Of a stretch of DNA of 43,927 nt, positions 8,966 through 17,920 are shown in pieces (the first letter of the stretch is position 1; each line of letters starts with the position of its first letter). Origin of the DNA: Clostridiales bacterium (GTDB taxonomy: Bacteria > Bacillota > Clostridia > Peptostreptococcales > Anaerovoracaceae); assembly GCA_009911365.1 (NCBI GenBank), contig QXXF01000028.1, positions 1-43,927 of the forward strand. The letters are read 5' to 3'. The translations under genes and the position numbers were made by a program. A model generated the notes under the pieces. The model made no database searches, was not told the DNA's origin, and saw only the letters and a list, made by a program, of their open reading frames with translations.

Positions 8966-10777
8966 ATGCATTTTCTTCCCGGCTATTCCATGCTGGCGGC
9001 TACTGCCACAACCCTGATGCTGAGTATTATTTTTCTTATCTTGTCTCAACAAAGCAAGAAAAATTATATGCGCTTGTGGGGGATTTCCTGGCTGATCTAT
9101 TCGGCCATGTACCTGCTGGACTTCCTGAACCTGCATACGCAGTTGACTCCCACGTATTACTTCATGTTTCGTCAGATCGTGGCTTTGGCGGGTTCTCATA
9201 TTTTTTTGCTGGGCACCTTCCATTTTTTCCAGAGGAAACCGATCCGTCCCCTTTTTTTGACAACGCTCTTTCTTCTATTTTTGACGCTGCTATATCCGTC
9301 CGTGGATTTCATTTATACTCTGGCGATCATCCCTAATGTCATGTATTGTTCCGGCCTGCTGATCATCGCCGGATGCATGTTCATCTCTTATTCCTGGACG
9401 CAAAATCTGCCGGAAAAGCTGATGGCTAGCTTTTTCATCATCCTTTGGGGGATCCTGATCAATCATTTCGGCTTTTCTTTGAAACATCAGGTATTAGCGG
9501 TCGCTACTTACTTTATTGGGCTGTTCACCATCAATGTGCTGATCCTGGTTTTGATCATCATTTATTTTAAAAAACTGCGATTCCTTGATATCAAGCGTTC
9601 CTCCCGGTTTCGCCTTTTGGTGGAAAATTCTTCGGATTCCATGTTCCTTTATGACTACAAGACTCAGGGATTCGAGTATGTGAGCCCTGCCATATCGGAG
9701 CTGATCGGAGTGACGGACAAGCAGCTGTACCAGATGCCAGATCGTTTTTTCGATTGCGTGAACACCTTGGAAAAACATAAAAGTATCGTGGGGATTTTTT
9801 CCCGCCCTATTTCTGAAGCAGGAGGTGGAATCTTGTGCCTTTATCAGAGCGGCGTGATCACAAAGTGGTCTGAGATTCATTATCTCCCAATCCGGGACAA
9901 CACCGGAACCGTGACTGCCATCGAAGGCATTCTCCGCGACATCACGGAGCAAAAGAGCATGGAAGAAGATCTAAAGGCCGCGGAGCAGGCGAAAAAAGAA
10001 TTTTTGGAAAATATTTCTCATGAAATCAAAACGCCAGTCACTTTGATCCAGGGCTATACGGAAAGTCTGCTGAACAAAATCGTGCCCGTAGAGTCCACGG
10101 ACACATATTTGAAGATGATTGGCTCCAAGGCCATGATGCTCACCACTTTGGTGGATGACCTGGCACAGGTTTCTCATTTTGCATCGCAAAGCATGGAGTA
10201 TCAATTTTATGAGCATCATGCTCGGGAGGTGTTCACAGAACTGCTGAATCAGTGCGATTTTCAAATTTCTCAGTCCGGACACAAACCAGTGATTACTTCC
10301 AGCCTCGCAACGGGGGCCATTATCATTGTGGATCAATATCGCATCCAACAGGTGATTTCCAATTTGATCAACAACTCCATTCGCCACACGCCTGTTGGCA
10401 ATGACATCTATGTTTCCTGCCGCACTTGGGCCAATGAGGATGTGCTAGACAGCATCCCGGAAGATGATGACCATAATATCCCAGAAGGCGAACTGGTCTT
10501 TACGGTCAGCGACACAGGAAACGGAATTCCTGAGCAGGATCTGCCCCATATCTTTGAGAGGAATTTCAGCGGCGGAAGACACATTGATCCAAATGCCGAA
10601 GCGCAGTCAGCCCAGATGGCTGGTGCCCCGCATGCTTCTCAATCTCCACACAAGCATTCTGGGCTAGGTCTGTATATTTCCATGCAAATCGTCAAGCAGC
10701 ATTCGGGTAGTATGCAGGCGAAAAACAACGCTCATGGCGGAGCGGAGATCACCTTCTCAATTCCATATTATTCATGA
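8966..10777 (+). CDS. orphan membrane-bound PAS sensor histidine kinase
   Basis: A 603-residue sensor kinase. About seven hydrophobic segments fill residues 1-210, followed by a PAS domain (FRLLVENSSDSMFLYDYKTQ onwards, ending in GILRDITEQKSMEEDL), a HisKA domain with the phospho-acceptor histidine in NISHEIKTPVTLI, and a HATPase_c domain with N, G1 and G2 boxes (LINNSIRHT, DTGNGIPE, GLGLYISMQIVKQH). It senses an unknown signal and should phosphorylate a response regulator, but none is encoded nearby, so it is an orphan. The chosen ATG has AAGGAG nine bases upstream; the ATG at 8948 has none. A strong hairpin follows the stop. Confidence 0.9.
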   Translation: MHFLPGYSMLAATATTLMLSIIFLILSQQSKKNYMRLWGISWLIYSAMYLLDFLNLHTQLTPTYYFMFRQIVALAGSHIFLLGTFHFFQRKPIRPLFLTTLFLLFLTLLYPSVDFIYTLAIIPNVMYCSGLLIIAGCMFISYSWTQNLPEKLMASFFIILWGILINHFGFSLKHQVLAVATYFIGLFTINVLILVLIIIYFKKLRFLDIKRSSRFRLLVENSSDSMFLYDYKTQGFEYVSPAISELIGVTDKQLYQMPDRFFDCVNTLEKHKSIVGIFSRPISEAGGGILCLYQSGVITKWSEIHYLPIRDNTGTVTAIEGILRDITEQKSMEEDLKAAEQAKKEFLENISHEIKTPVTLIQGYTESLLNKIVPVESTDTYLKMIGSKAMMLTTLVDDLAQVSHFASQSMEYQFYEHHAREVFTELLNQCDFQISQSGHKPVITSSLATGAIIIVDQYRIQQVISNLINNSIRHTPVGNDIYVSCRTWANEDVLDSIPEDDDHNIPEGELVFTVSDTGNGIPEQDLPHIFERNFSGGRHIDPNAEAQSAQMAGAPHASQSPHKHSGLGLYISMQIVKQHSGSMQAKNNAHGGAEITFSIPYYS

Positions 10778-10788
10778 TATTTTTATGG

Positions 10789-10836
10789 ACAAATAGAAAC
10801 TCTGCCGCAGGAGCCCGCGGCAGAGTTTCTATTTGT
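10789..10836. terminator. bidirectional terminator
   Basis: A perfect 20-bp inverted repeat (10789-10808 and 10817-10836) around the 8-base loop AGGAGCCC sits between two convergent genes, with A-rich and T-rich ends so that U tracts form in either direction. It should end both the kinase gene and the minus-strand dehydrogenase gene. Confidence 0.9.
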
Positions 10837-10847
10837 TTGGATTATCA

Positions 10848-12011
10848 CTAGTCTAAGTAATTCACTTCTTCATGAATATAAATCCCGCGTTTTTCCAGTT
10901 CATCGAACACATCCTGCGGTTCAAACGCATATTCAGGGATCAGCAAGCCCGTATCCTTTGCCTTGCCCATTGCGATCAGCTGTGCCGCAATGGACATTGG
11001 GATCCCTACGTTTCTCGTATAGGCTCGAAGTTTTTCCCATCCTGGTACAGAGCCATCGGATTTCGGGTGCGTGTGCGTCAAGATACGCTGTACTTTCTTG
11101 CCATCTTTTGTCCCTACGACTTCAATGTGCAGCGCATATCCGTAAAGTTCTGTTTCTGTGCCCTCTTTGCTGTTCAGCAGGTATTCAGCGACACAATCCA
11201 TGACACCGATCTCTTTGCCATTGACAGTGATGTTGTCATTGCGCAGGATTCCCCAATCATACAACGCACGTACCAGCTGCATATTTTTCTGCGGCCATGT
11301 ACCGCGGGTTTCGATCAGCCTTACTCCTTTGTCCTTCAAAGCCTCGGCTAATGTGACCGTCTCAGAATGCGGAATGATATACTGCGGATTCGTTCCATAT
11401 GGCTCTGGAAGCGCAATGTCCCTTGGTCTCGCAAATGGAGGCACCTGAATAAATTTTCCATCCTCAAACACGGTCCTTGTCGGCAGATTTGGGTCATATT
11501 CGTATGTTGTTGTGGCGGTAATGGCTTTGGAAAACGCAAATGGCCGGTAAGCGCCGTGGCTGACTCTGACGATTTCAACCGTATCCATCTGATTCGCTCC
11601 ATGCATAGCCATCATCTGCGTTGTTCCTGGAGTCATCCCAAATCCTGGTACACAGGTCCTTCCGTTTTTCTTGAAAGTATCCGCATATTGATTTTCTTCA
11701 CCAAAGCCATTAAGATTGACACCGTGGCATCCCGCTTCCGCAATGCAGGCCGTGGTTTTGCCGTTCAGAGCGATGGTAGTCCCATCCATGACAATGTCGT
11801 AGCCCCGCATTTGATTCACGGTTCCCGCATGATCATTGACATCTACCTTCACAAAGTCTACTCTCGGATCGTTCAGCCATTTTACGACTTCCTGACCCGC
11901 CTTTTCATCATAATCTCCAATCGTGATCTTTTCAAAATCAGAATGTTCTACTAAATCCAATGTGGATTCTCTGCAAATTCTTCCGGCTCCGCCTAAACAA
12001 AAAACTTTCAT
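10848..12011 (-). CDS. saccharopine dehydrogenase-like oxidoreductase
   Basis: A 387-residue protein of the saccharopine dehydrogenase/Lys9-like family. The N-terminus is a Rossmann fold (MKVFCLGGAGRICRESTLDL, then ITIGDYD), and the middle has the family's catalytic/substrate domain with PGFGMTPGTTQMMAMHGA and a long C-terminal part. The family acts on the C-N bond of opine-type amino acids, for example in lysine or polyamine metabolism, but the substrate cannot be read here. A DeoR regulator is divergent, and two TTTGCAAAC palindromes lie in its leader, so it is probably regulated. RBS TAGGAGG precedes the start. Confidence 0.8.
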   Translation of the reverse strand: MKVFCLGGAGRICRESTLDLVEHSDFEKITIGDYDEKAGQEVVKWLNDPRVDFVKVDVNDHAGTVNQMRGYDIVMDGTTIALNGKTTACIAEAGCHGVNLNGFGEENQYADTFKKNGRTCVPGFGMTPGTTQMMAMHGANQMDTVEIVRVSHGAYRPFAFSKAITATTTYEYDPNLPTRTVFEDGKFIQVPPFARPRDIALPEPYGTNPQYIIPHSETVTLAEALKDKGVRLIETRGTWPQKNMQLVRALYDWGILRNDNITVNGKEIGVMDCVAEYLLNSKEGTETELYGYALHIEVVGTKDGKKVQRILTHTHPKSDGSVPGWEKLRAYTRNVGIPMSIAAQLIAMGKAKDTGLLIPEYAFEPQDVFDELEKRGIYIHEEVNYLD

Positions 12012-12026
12012 TTGATGCCTCCTATC

Positions 12027-12048
12027 TTTGCAAACTTTTTTTGCAAAC
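12027..12048 (-). promoter_or_regulatory. tandem palindromic operator candidate
   Basis: TTTGCAAAC occurs twice (12027-12035 and 12040-12048), 13 bases apart; the TTTGCAAA core is a perfect palindrome. The pair lies between the predicted transcription start and the ribosome-binding site of the dehydrogenase gene, where a bound repressor would block elongation. The binding protein is unknown; the DeoR and ArsR proteins nearby are candidates. Confidence 0.45.
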
Positions 12049-12069
12049 TCTTTACTAACTTATGACTGT

Positions 12070-12098
12070 ATATTACCATATAATTACGATATTGTAAA
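12070..12098 (-). promoter_or_regulatory. sigma-A promoter of the dehydrogenase gene
   Basis: On the minus strand TTTACA (12093-12098) and TAATAT (12070-12075) are 17 bases apart, and TGG before the -10 box gives an extended -10. Confidence 0.7.
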
Positions 12099-12145
12099 CA
12101 CTTTTTTGTTATATTTTATTTTTTTCAAAAAACATAGCAATAACA

Positions 12146-12174
12146 TTGTCATTTTATCTGTGCCATGCTATACT
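12146..12174 (+). promoter_or_regulatory. sigma-A promoter of the DeoR gene
   Basis: TTGTCA (12146-12151) and TATACT (12169-12174) are separated by 17 bases, ending about 30 bases before the DeoR start codon. It is divergent from the dehydrogenase promoter. Confidence 0.7.
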
Positions 12175-12204
12175 GAACTACAGAAAATGGAAGGAGGTCA
12201 ACCA

Positions 12205-12963
12205 ATGCTGCCACAGGAACGCGACAAGAAACTGACTGAATATTTGCGGGAGCATGAAATCATAAAAATCGATCAAATGGTGAAGCTCTTTGGTATTTCC
12301 ATTGAAACCGCCCGACGAGACCTGACTCGTTTGGAAAAGGAAGGTGTCATCAAGAAGATCTATGGAGGCGCAATGCTCATTACAGAGGAAGAATTAGAGC
12401 CTACTACTCTGGAACGGCTTTCCAAGAATCTAGTAGAGAAAATGGCTATTGGCAGAAAATGCGCAGAGTTTATCCATGATGGCGATTCGATCCTGATCGA
12501 AGTGGGTACTACTACCTTACAAGCGGCTAAGGCGTTGAAAAACAAAAAGCGCCTTAAAGTGGTCACAAACTCCATCCATGTGGTAAATGAATTGATGGGG
12601 ACAGATAGTGAAATATACATGATTGGCGGCAAAGTCCGCCACGGAGAAGGTTCCATATCAGGTGCCATCTCCATTGCTGATTTAGAAAACTTTCAAATCG
12701 GAAAGGCAATCATCAGCGCAGGTGGCGTTACCTTGGAGCGGGGGTTATCTGACTATAATGTGGAAGAGGCACTGGTACGCAGAAAAGTAGTGGAACAGGC
12801 AAAAGAATCGATCCTTGTGGCTGACAACAGTAAATTCGGTCATGACGTCCTCGCTCATGTATGTCCCATCACTGCTATCAATCTGATCATCACTGATTCA
12901 AAGCTGGATCCGGATTTGATCGCAAAGTTTGAAGCAGCGAACTTAAATCTAGTTTTGACTTAG
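12205..12963 (+). CDS. DeoR/GlpR family transcriptional regulator
   Basis: A 252-residue DeoR-family repressor. The N-terminal winged helix-turn-helix spans about residues 5-60 (LTEYLREHEIIKIDQMVKLF then SIETARRDLTRLEKEG, the signature region). The rest is the DeoR_C sensor domain of the isomerase-like fold with EVGTTTLQAAKAL, VTNSIHVVNEL and ADNSKFG, which in known members binds a phosphorylated sugar. The start at 12205 has a GGAGGT site; the longer upstream reading frame has none and crosses the promoter. Divergent to a dehydrogenase gene rather than to sugar genes, so its target and effector are uncertain. Confidence 0.9.
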   Translation: MLPQERDKKLTEYLREHEIIKIDQMVKLFGISIETARRDLTRLEKEGVIKKIYGGAMLITEEELEPTTLERLSKNLVEKMAIGRKCAEFIHDGDSILIEVGTTTLQAAKALKNKKRLKVVTNSIHVVNELMGTDSEIYMIGGKVRHGEGSISGAISIADLENFQIGKAIISAGGVTLERGLSDYNVEEALVRRKVVEQAKESILVADNSKFGHDVLAHVCPITAINLIITDSKLDPDLIAKFEAANLNLVLT

Positions 12964-12986
12964 TTTTTATTATTTCTCCAAATTTC

Positions 12987-13016
12987 TTGACAAGATCCTA
13001 CAAAAAAGTGTATTGT
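12987..13016 (+). promoter_or_regulatory. sigma-A promoter of the ArsR gene
   Basis: TTGACA (12987-12992) and TATTGT (13011-13016), spaced by 18 bases, precede the ArsR start by about 35 bases. Confidence 0.55.
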
Positions 13017-13050
13017 TAATAAGCAGTGCTATCATTTCAGGAGGAATATC

Positions 13051-13380
13051 ATGAGACTTAGAAAAGAATCTGACAGCATGCAGGATGATGAAGTCCTGCT
13101 AATCGCAAAAGTATCTGACGCATTGGCGCATCCGGCCAGGATCAATATTTATCGTTTTATCATGCAATGCAATCAAGAGCGGATCAATGTATGCAACAAA
13201 GACGTTGTAGCTGCCTTCGATTATTCGCAGGCCACGGTTTCCCAGCATATCAAGAAACTAGTGGATTCCAGCCTGATCCAGGTAAAGAAAGCGGACCGTT
13301 TTTCCTATTATTATGTGAATATGGGCGCATTAGCCCGCTACTTGGCAGCTACAAAAAAATTTGGTCAGGGCAAAATGTAA
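13051..13380 (+). CDS. ArsR family winged-helix regulator
   Basis: A 109-residue ArsR-type DNA-binding protein. It shows the family layout: an N-terminal helix with VSDALAHPARINIYRFI, the recognition helix region YSQATVSQHIKKLVDSSLI and a wing (VKKADRFSYYYVN). Two cysteines (QCNQERINVC) lie near the second helix, not in the classic ELCVCDL metal site, so metal sensing is doubtful. It has its own promoter, an AGGAGG site and a terminator, so it forms a single-gene unit. The target is unknown; the DeoR gene upstream and the tandem palindromes at 12027 are near. Confidence 0.85.
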   Translation: MRLRKESDSMQDDEVLLIAKVSDALAHPARINIYRFIMQCNQERINVCNKDVVAAFDYSQATVSQHIKKLVDSSLIQVKKADRFSYYYVNMGALARYLAATKKFGQGKM

Positions 13381-13420
13381 ATAGACGATGAACGGCTGTC
13401 GGGAAATGGACAGTTCTAAA

Positions 13421-13468
13421 ATAAGGAAGGAGTGGATCGAAACGAATCATTCCTTCCTTATCCTTTTT
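13421..13468 (+). terminator. terminator of the ArsR gene
   Basis: A 14-bp stem with one G-U pair (13421-13434 with 13448-13461) around a 13-base loop is followed by CCTTTTTC. Good intrinsic terminator about 40 bases past the stop. Confidence 0.85.
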
Positions 13469-13533
13469 CAAAAAAGATACATATGGCCAAATTACAGCTC
13501 CACGTTGTTCTAACCTGACTTCTTTCTAATGCG

Positions 13534-14993
13534 TTATTCCTCGGCCAGCATCACTTTACACCGCTTCTTATGACATGCGATTGCATATTTCAAAACGTGG
13601 TCCACTCCGTTTTCCCGAAAAACTTCGTTGTACTTTCTTTCCTCTATCGGTTTTAAGGCCCTTTCGCAAGCTTCGGAAAGGTTCCCGTTTTCAGCGTATT
13701 TCACTTCGATGACCATGCCATGCCCGTTTCCCCGTCCTCCGGTTCCACGAGTATGTCGCTGTATCCTTCCCCCGCCTCCTGGTTCGAAAACACGCCCCAT
13801 TCTTCTTTGACCCCCAAAATTCCAAGCAACACGCCATGATAAAAGTTCTCTTTCATCGTTTTCTTCACGAAAGTGTCGCAGACGCTGATGGTCTTTTTCA
13901 AATAACCTTCAAATAGGTGAGTTCCTGATGGATCTCTTTTATGATCGCTTCACCTGCGAGCAGGTGTTCAATCTCGCGCTTGATCGTGACATTTCCCGAC
14001 ATCTGGACAAATTTCCTAACGGCGTCGTTGTCGCTGGTGTTGATCCAGTAATTCTCCGGCAAAACGCTCGGTTTGTCTTTTATTCTGTCGATATGGTTGA
14101 GCACGTCCCACGGACAATACACTTCTGTGTCGCCAAACCGATATCCGTCATACCAATTTTTGATTTCTTCTTCGTGCTCTTCTCTATCATAATACTTCAG
14201 CGTTTCCTTCACTTCCGTATCCGTAAAGCCGAAGTGTTCGTCAAAACGTTCATCCGTAATCGATAACACCTTAAGATTGTTGAGGCCGGTAAAGATGCTC
14301 TCCTTGGAAATGCGCATGCACCCGGTTAACACCCCAACTTCAGGCTGTCGTTGGTTTTTAACGCCTGTTCCAACAGATTTCGGATCAAAAACACCATCTG
14401 ATCGTAATATCCGTTTTCAAACGCTTTTGCCAAGGGAACGTCATACTCGTCAATCAAAACGACCACTTTCGTTTCGTAATGTTTCTCCAAAAGCTCTGAT
14501 AAAGTTTTTATGCTCAAAAAAACTGTGGCCTCATCCATATCTTTATCGAGAAGCGTCCTGTACTCCTCCTTCTCATCGTCATCTAATTGATCGCTCGTTT
14601 TAAGAAATCCCGCTTTTTTTGCTACACCTTTTATCGTTTCAACAGCTAATCGGAAAGCCGTATATAAGTGGCCGCATTGATTCCTTTCAGGGAAATGGAG
14701 ATGACGGGATGCTTCCCCATATACGCTTCGCACAGCTCCGTGTCTTTTGAAATCTCCAGACCTTCAAAAATGCTCTAATCTCCCTCTATAGAAAAAAAGT
14801 GCTCCAGCATGCTCATGTTCAATGTTTTTCCAAAGCGTCTCGGTCTGGTGAATAGATTCACCAGGCCACCATCACGGAGCAGCTCGGAGATCAGCCCGGT
14901 CTTGTCCACGTAATAATAGTCGTCTTTTATCATCTTCTCGAAATTTTCTAAGCCTATGGGAAGCCATTTTTTCTCTTCTCTCATGGGTTTCAT
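13534..14993 (-). pseudogene. decayed AAA-ATPase / PD-(D/E)XK nuclease family gene
   Basis: The remains of a protein of the AAA-ATPase-like plus PD-(D/E)XK (PDDEXK_9) family, common in Clostridia and Bacteroidetes and of unknown function. Recognisable pieces in order: YYYVDKTGLISELL with VNLFTRPRRFGKTLNM (Walker A, residues 25-60), VVVLIDEYDVPL (Walker B), LTGCMRISKESIFTGLNN, WYDGYRFG and the nuclease part GYSDILVEP / VIEVKYAENGNL. Lesions seen: an in-frame TAG just after FSIEGD (14772-14774); a frameshift near 14670; one G missing from a G run near 14330; a junction near 13905 where about 100 expected codons are gone; and a shift near 13725. The normal length would be about 520-560 residues. 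The 5' end may start at 14984, where the AAGGAG spacing is better. Confidence 0.9.
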
Positions 14994-15125
14994 GCTCCTT
15001 ACCTAATAACCCCTGGGCCATAAGACGCCATACGGATCTTTGCCCGCTTCGCGCTCCCACAACCTGCCATCATGGTTACATTATAACAAAGATTCTCTGA
15101 AAAAAATAAGACCAGGAAGCTAAAA

Positions 15126-16478
15126 TTAGTATAAACTGACAGCTCTTTTCTTTTTCAAAGCCAGGAACGCGCTTATGCCCAGAATGTGCATGATGAAAAT
15201 GCCCGCGGCTCCAGCCAGCAGCCATGGGACATCCTTTCCACCTTTTGTCCATTTGTCGATGATCTGCCCTTCCTCATCGTATGAAGTGACGGAAAGCTCT
15301 TTTTCGCTCGCTTTCACGATCTGGTAATTGCTGTTTGTCGCATCGATGGCTTCGATATAGTCCGGCACGTTTTCTCCATCAAAATATGTGCTGCGGCGTT
15401 TTCCGGAATTTCCCATGATATAAGTGATACCTCCCATTTCCTTTGTCCGCATGTACAAATGCTGGTGTCCGCAAAACACCAGATTCACCTTTCCCGATTC
15501 AAAGATGGGCTCCCACTGCTGACGGATCTCGTTATAGATCGGGTCGCCATCCGAGATTCCATAGGCCGGATGGTGCATGACCAGGATCTTCCACTTTGCC
15601 CTGCTCTGGGTCAGATCTTCCTCCAGCCAGCGATTGATTTGTTCCAGCTGCTCTTCCCACCTGTCCGCTTCAGCCGCTTTCCTGCTTTCTTCAAAAAAGC
15701 AGGAGTTCATGACAGTGATATGGCAATTCGCATAATCAAAGGAATAAAACTCTTCTTCTAACCCTTGCGGCCCGTTTTCCGGAAGCGCCATCAATTGTAA
15801 ATAGGAAGCAGCTTTGGCGGCTTTGGCAGAAATTTCGTGATTTCCTATGGCAGGCATCAGTGGAATAAACGAAAAAACAGCCTCCGCGCTCTCAAGAAAC
15901 AACTCCCACTCCTTCATTTTTCGTCCCGAATTCACCATGTCCCCGCCAGAAAGGGCAAAGGCAATGCCAGGGTGCCGCCGCCTGATGTCTTCCGCCAGTT
16001 TTCCCCAAGTTTTGTAATCCCCATATCGATCCTGATATTGCACGTCCCCAAAGTAAAGAAATTCGATGGGATCCTCTGCGTCAAATGCCGCTGTATTTTG
16101 GTCCGCGGCTGGAGCTGTCGTAAAGTTTCTCACCTTGCTCCACCGCGTTCCATCTCCAATCCTGTAATCATACGTTGTTTTCTGGCTCAAGCCTTTTATC
16201 ACCGCTTCATAGCGGCAATAGCCTGTTTTTTCCACTTTTGTAAGACGCGCTTTGACCTGAAAGCGGTCTGACAGTGGCCTGCCGCTTTCATTGTATTGCA
16301 CATAACCTGCTTTCTGGAAAGCACTGTGCCAGGTGATGGTTTGACTGTGGGAACTGTCATCAGACCAAGACAAGAGGACTTGCTCTCCATCATACACTTT
16401 GTCCTGCCCCAGTACCGGAAGGGGCCGCATCAGGAAAAAAGCGCAGATCAGCAGCATGATTCGATATCCAACCTTCAT
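15126..16478 (-). CDS. membrane-anchored purple acid phosphatase-like metallophosphoesterase
   Basis: A 450-residue exported enzyme. A signal peptide covers about residues 1-24 (IMLLICAFFLMRPLPVLG), followed by an FN3-like purple acid phosphatase N-domain (residues 30-115, ending VRNFTTAP) and a calcineurin-like metallophosphoesterase domain with all metal motifs: FGDVQY, SGGDMVNSG, PAIGNHE, VMHHPAY and CGHQHLYMR. A C-terminal membrane segment (VPWLLAGAAGIFIMHILGISAFLAL, described in two parts to keep it short: VPWLLAGAAGIF then MHILGISAFLAL) with a basic KKKR tail anchors it outside the cell. It probably releases phosphate from external esters. RBS GAGGAGG. It follows a Crp/Fnr gene by 254 bases. 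Confidence 0.88.
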   Translation of the reverse strand: MKVGYRIMLLICAFFLMRPLPVLGQDKVYDGEQVLLSWSDDSSHSQTITWHSAFQKAGYVQYNESGRPLSDRFQVKARLTKVEKTGYCRYEAVIKGLSQKTTYDYRIGDGTRWSKVRNFTTAPAADQNTAAFDAEDPIEFLYFGDVQYQDRYGDYKTWGKLAEDIRRRHPGIAFALSGGDMVNSGRKMKEWELFLESAEAVFSFIPLMPAIGNHEISAKAAKAASYLQLMALPENGPQGLEEEFYSFDYANCHITVMNSCFFEESRKAAEADRWEEQLEQINRWLEEDLTQSRAKWKILVMHHPAYGISDGDPIYNEIRQQWEPIFESGKVNLVFCGHQHLYMRTKEMGGITYIMGNSGKRRSTYFDGENVPDYIEAIDATNSNYQIVKASEKELSVTSYDEEGQIIDKWTKGGKDVPWLLAGAAGIFIMHILGISAFLALKKKRAVSLY

Positions 16479-16732
16479 AATGTGCCTCCTCGTGATTCCT
16501 TGAACGTTTCACCGCGGCAGTGCCGTGACAAAATCAATCGCGTTCATTATTATATGTGAATCGTCCCGGCCCTATACCAGCCCGAGTATGCGAAAAGCAG
16601 CGGAAAGCCATTGTTCCCACTGCTCATCTCGGCAAATTATCATTGATATGTTTGAAGAAAAGATATGGTCACTGATGACCACGGTTACAGGATATCAGAT
16701 TTTCCTTCGCCATGTTGTTGGTTCACCAACAT

Positions 16733-17413
16733 TTATTGATTTTTTTCTAAAATATGAAACCGATCCTTCTGAAAATCGATCAGACCATCCCGTTTCATCT
16801 GATTCAATTCGTAGGAAAGGGCTGTTCTGTTGACGCACAGATACTGGGCGAACTGGGCTCTGTCCATATGGATGGAGAAACATGGACTCCCCACCTTTCT
16901 GCTGATGATCCGCAGATAAGTCATGACCCTCTCCCGCAGCCCCCGCTTTGACAAGGTTTCGATTTTATAAAGTTTCTTGATATTGTCATCTGCCAGGATC
17001 CGCAGCAAAGCCAGCATAATATCTCCGGAAAATTCACTTTGTGTGATGCTGCGGAAGGGAACACGCAAGATGACTGCCTCTTTGTCTGCAATATAGGTCA
17101 GAGGCGAAGTCTTGAACCGGGAAACGACTGCTTCCGCGCCAAAGATTTCTCCCCGCTGGTACATGTGCATCAAATCCACGTTTCCTTCTAAATGAAACTT
17201 TTCTCCCCTAATCCCACCTGCATGAAGGATCATGATGTCCGTGACCCTATCGCCTTCCAGGATCGCCATTTCCTCAGCACCCAGCTGTTTGACTTGAAAT
17301 CCTAGCTGTGAAACAGCCTCTGTGTCCTTGCCCTTAGCAAGCCCGCTTAGAAGGCCGGAGCGCCGTATGGTTTCCATGTGTTCTTCTCTCAGGGGCTGAT
17401 GTTTATTCTCCAT
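16733..17413 (-). CDS. Crp/Fnr family transcriptional regulator
   Basis: A 226-residue Crp/Fnr protein: a cyclic-nucleotide-binding-like beta-barrel domain (about residues 20-130, with LGAEEMAILEGDRVTDIMIL and GEIFGAEAVVSRF) and a C-terminal winged helix (MTYLRIISRKVG, then MDRAQFAQYLCVNRTALSYE, the recognition helix). No Fnr-type N-terminal cysteine cluster is present, so direct oxygen sensing through FeS is unlikely. The start at 17413 lies 10 bases after the HD gene stop, with a weak AAGGCGG site; upstream codons in frame overlap the HD gene. Targets are unknown. Confidence 0.88.
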   Translation of the reverse strand: MENKHQPLREEHMETIRRSGLLSGLAKGKDTEAVSQLGFQVKQLGAEEMAILEGDRVTDIMILHAGGIRGEKFHLEGNVDLMHMYQRGEIFGAEAVVSRFKTSPLTYIADKEAVILRVPFRSITQSEFSGDIMLALLRILADDNIKKLYKIETLSKRGLRERVMTYLRIISRKVGSPCFSIHMDRAQFAQYLCVNRTALSYELNQMKRDGLIDFQKDRFHILEKNQ

Positions 17414-17423
17414 TTCTGCCGCC

Positions 17424-17894
17424 TTATACTTCTCTTCCCAACAGTTTTTCCAAGCGGATTTTTTGCTCTTCTCTGGCGAATCCATAGCCGTACTGATAAA
17501 AGTCCAGCACGTCCGCATCTTTCACGATTTCCTCCAAAGGACTGCCGATCTCCGCTTTTTTGCTGTGGTTCTTCACTGCGATGCCCATCTGCTGGATCTC
17601 ATCCTCTTCAAAGAGCCCGGTGCCTCTGAGAAACTCCATGGCTGGCTCGTAACCCGCTTCTGCGTGGCCTTCTTGTTTTCCGGTGATGATCCTGCCGTAA
17701 TCATGGACCGCACAGGCACAGGCGGCAAGGATCGGGTCAACGCCCCGCTCTTCCGCGAACACATAGCCTAGCTTTGCGCAGCTAGAGATATGTACCCGCT
17801 CCCAATCGATAAAATGGGAACGCTCGGGTACCAGTTTTTCGTATTTGTCGATTTCTTTCAGCAGAGCGCTCTGCAGTCTCAATATTTTCTTCAT
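17424..17894 (-). CDS. HD domain protein
   Basis: A 156-residue HD-superfamily protein, probably a metal-dependent phosphohydrolase. The motif residues are visible: H in VHISSCAKLG, the HD pair in CAVHDYGRI, a further H in KNHSKKAE and D in VKDADVLDFYQYG, matching the H...HD...D pattern. The length fits small single-domain HD proteins, which act on nucleotides or related phosphates; the substrate cannot be told. RBS TAGGAGG. It lies 26 bases downstream of the DUF3990 partner gene and 10 bases before the Crp/Fnr gene, so the three are probably cotranscribed. Confidence 0.8.
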   Translation of the reverse strand: MKKILRLQSALLKEIDKYEKLVPERSHFIDWERVHISSCAKLGYVFAEERGVDPILAACACAVHDYGRIITGKQEGHAEAGYEPAMEFLRGTGLFEEDEIQQMGIAVKNHSKKAEIGSPLEEIVKDADVLDFYQYGYGFAREEQKIRLEKLLGREV

Positions 17895-17920
17895 GAAATT
17901 CCTCCTATTTTTTTGCAGAC

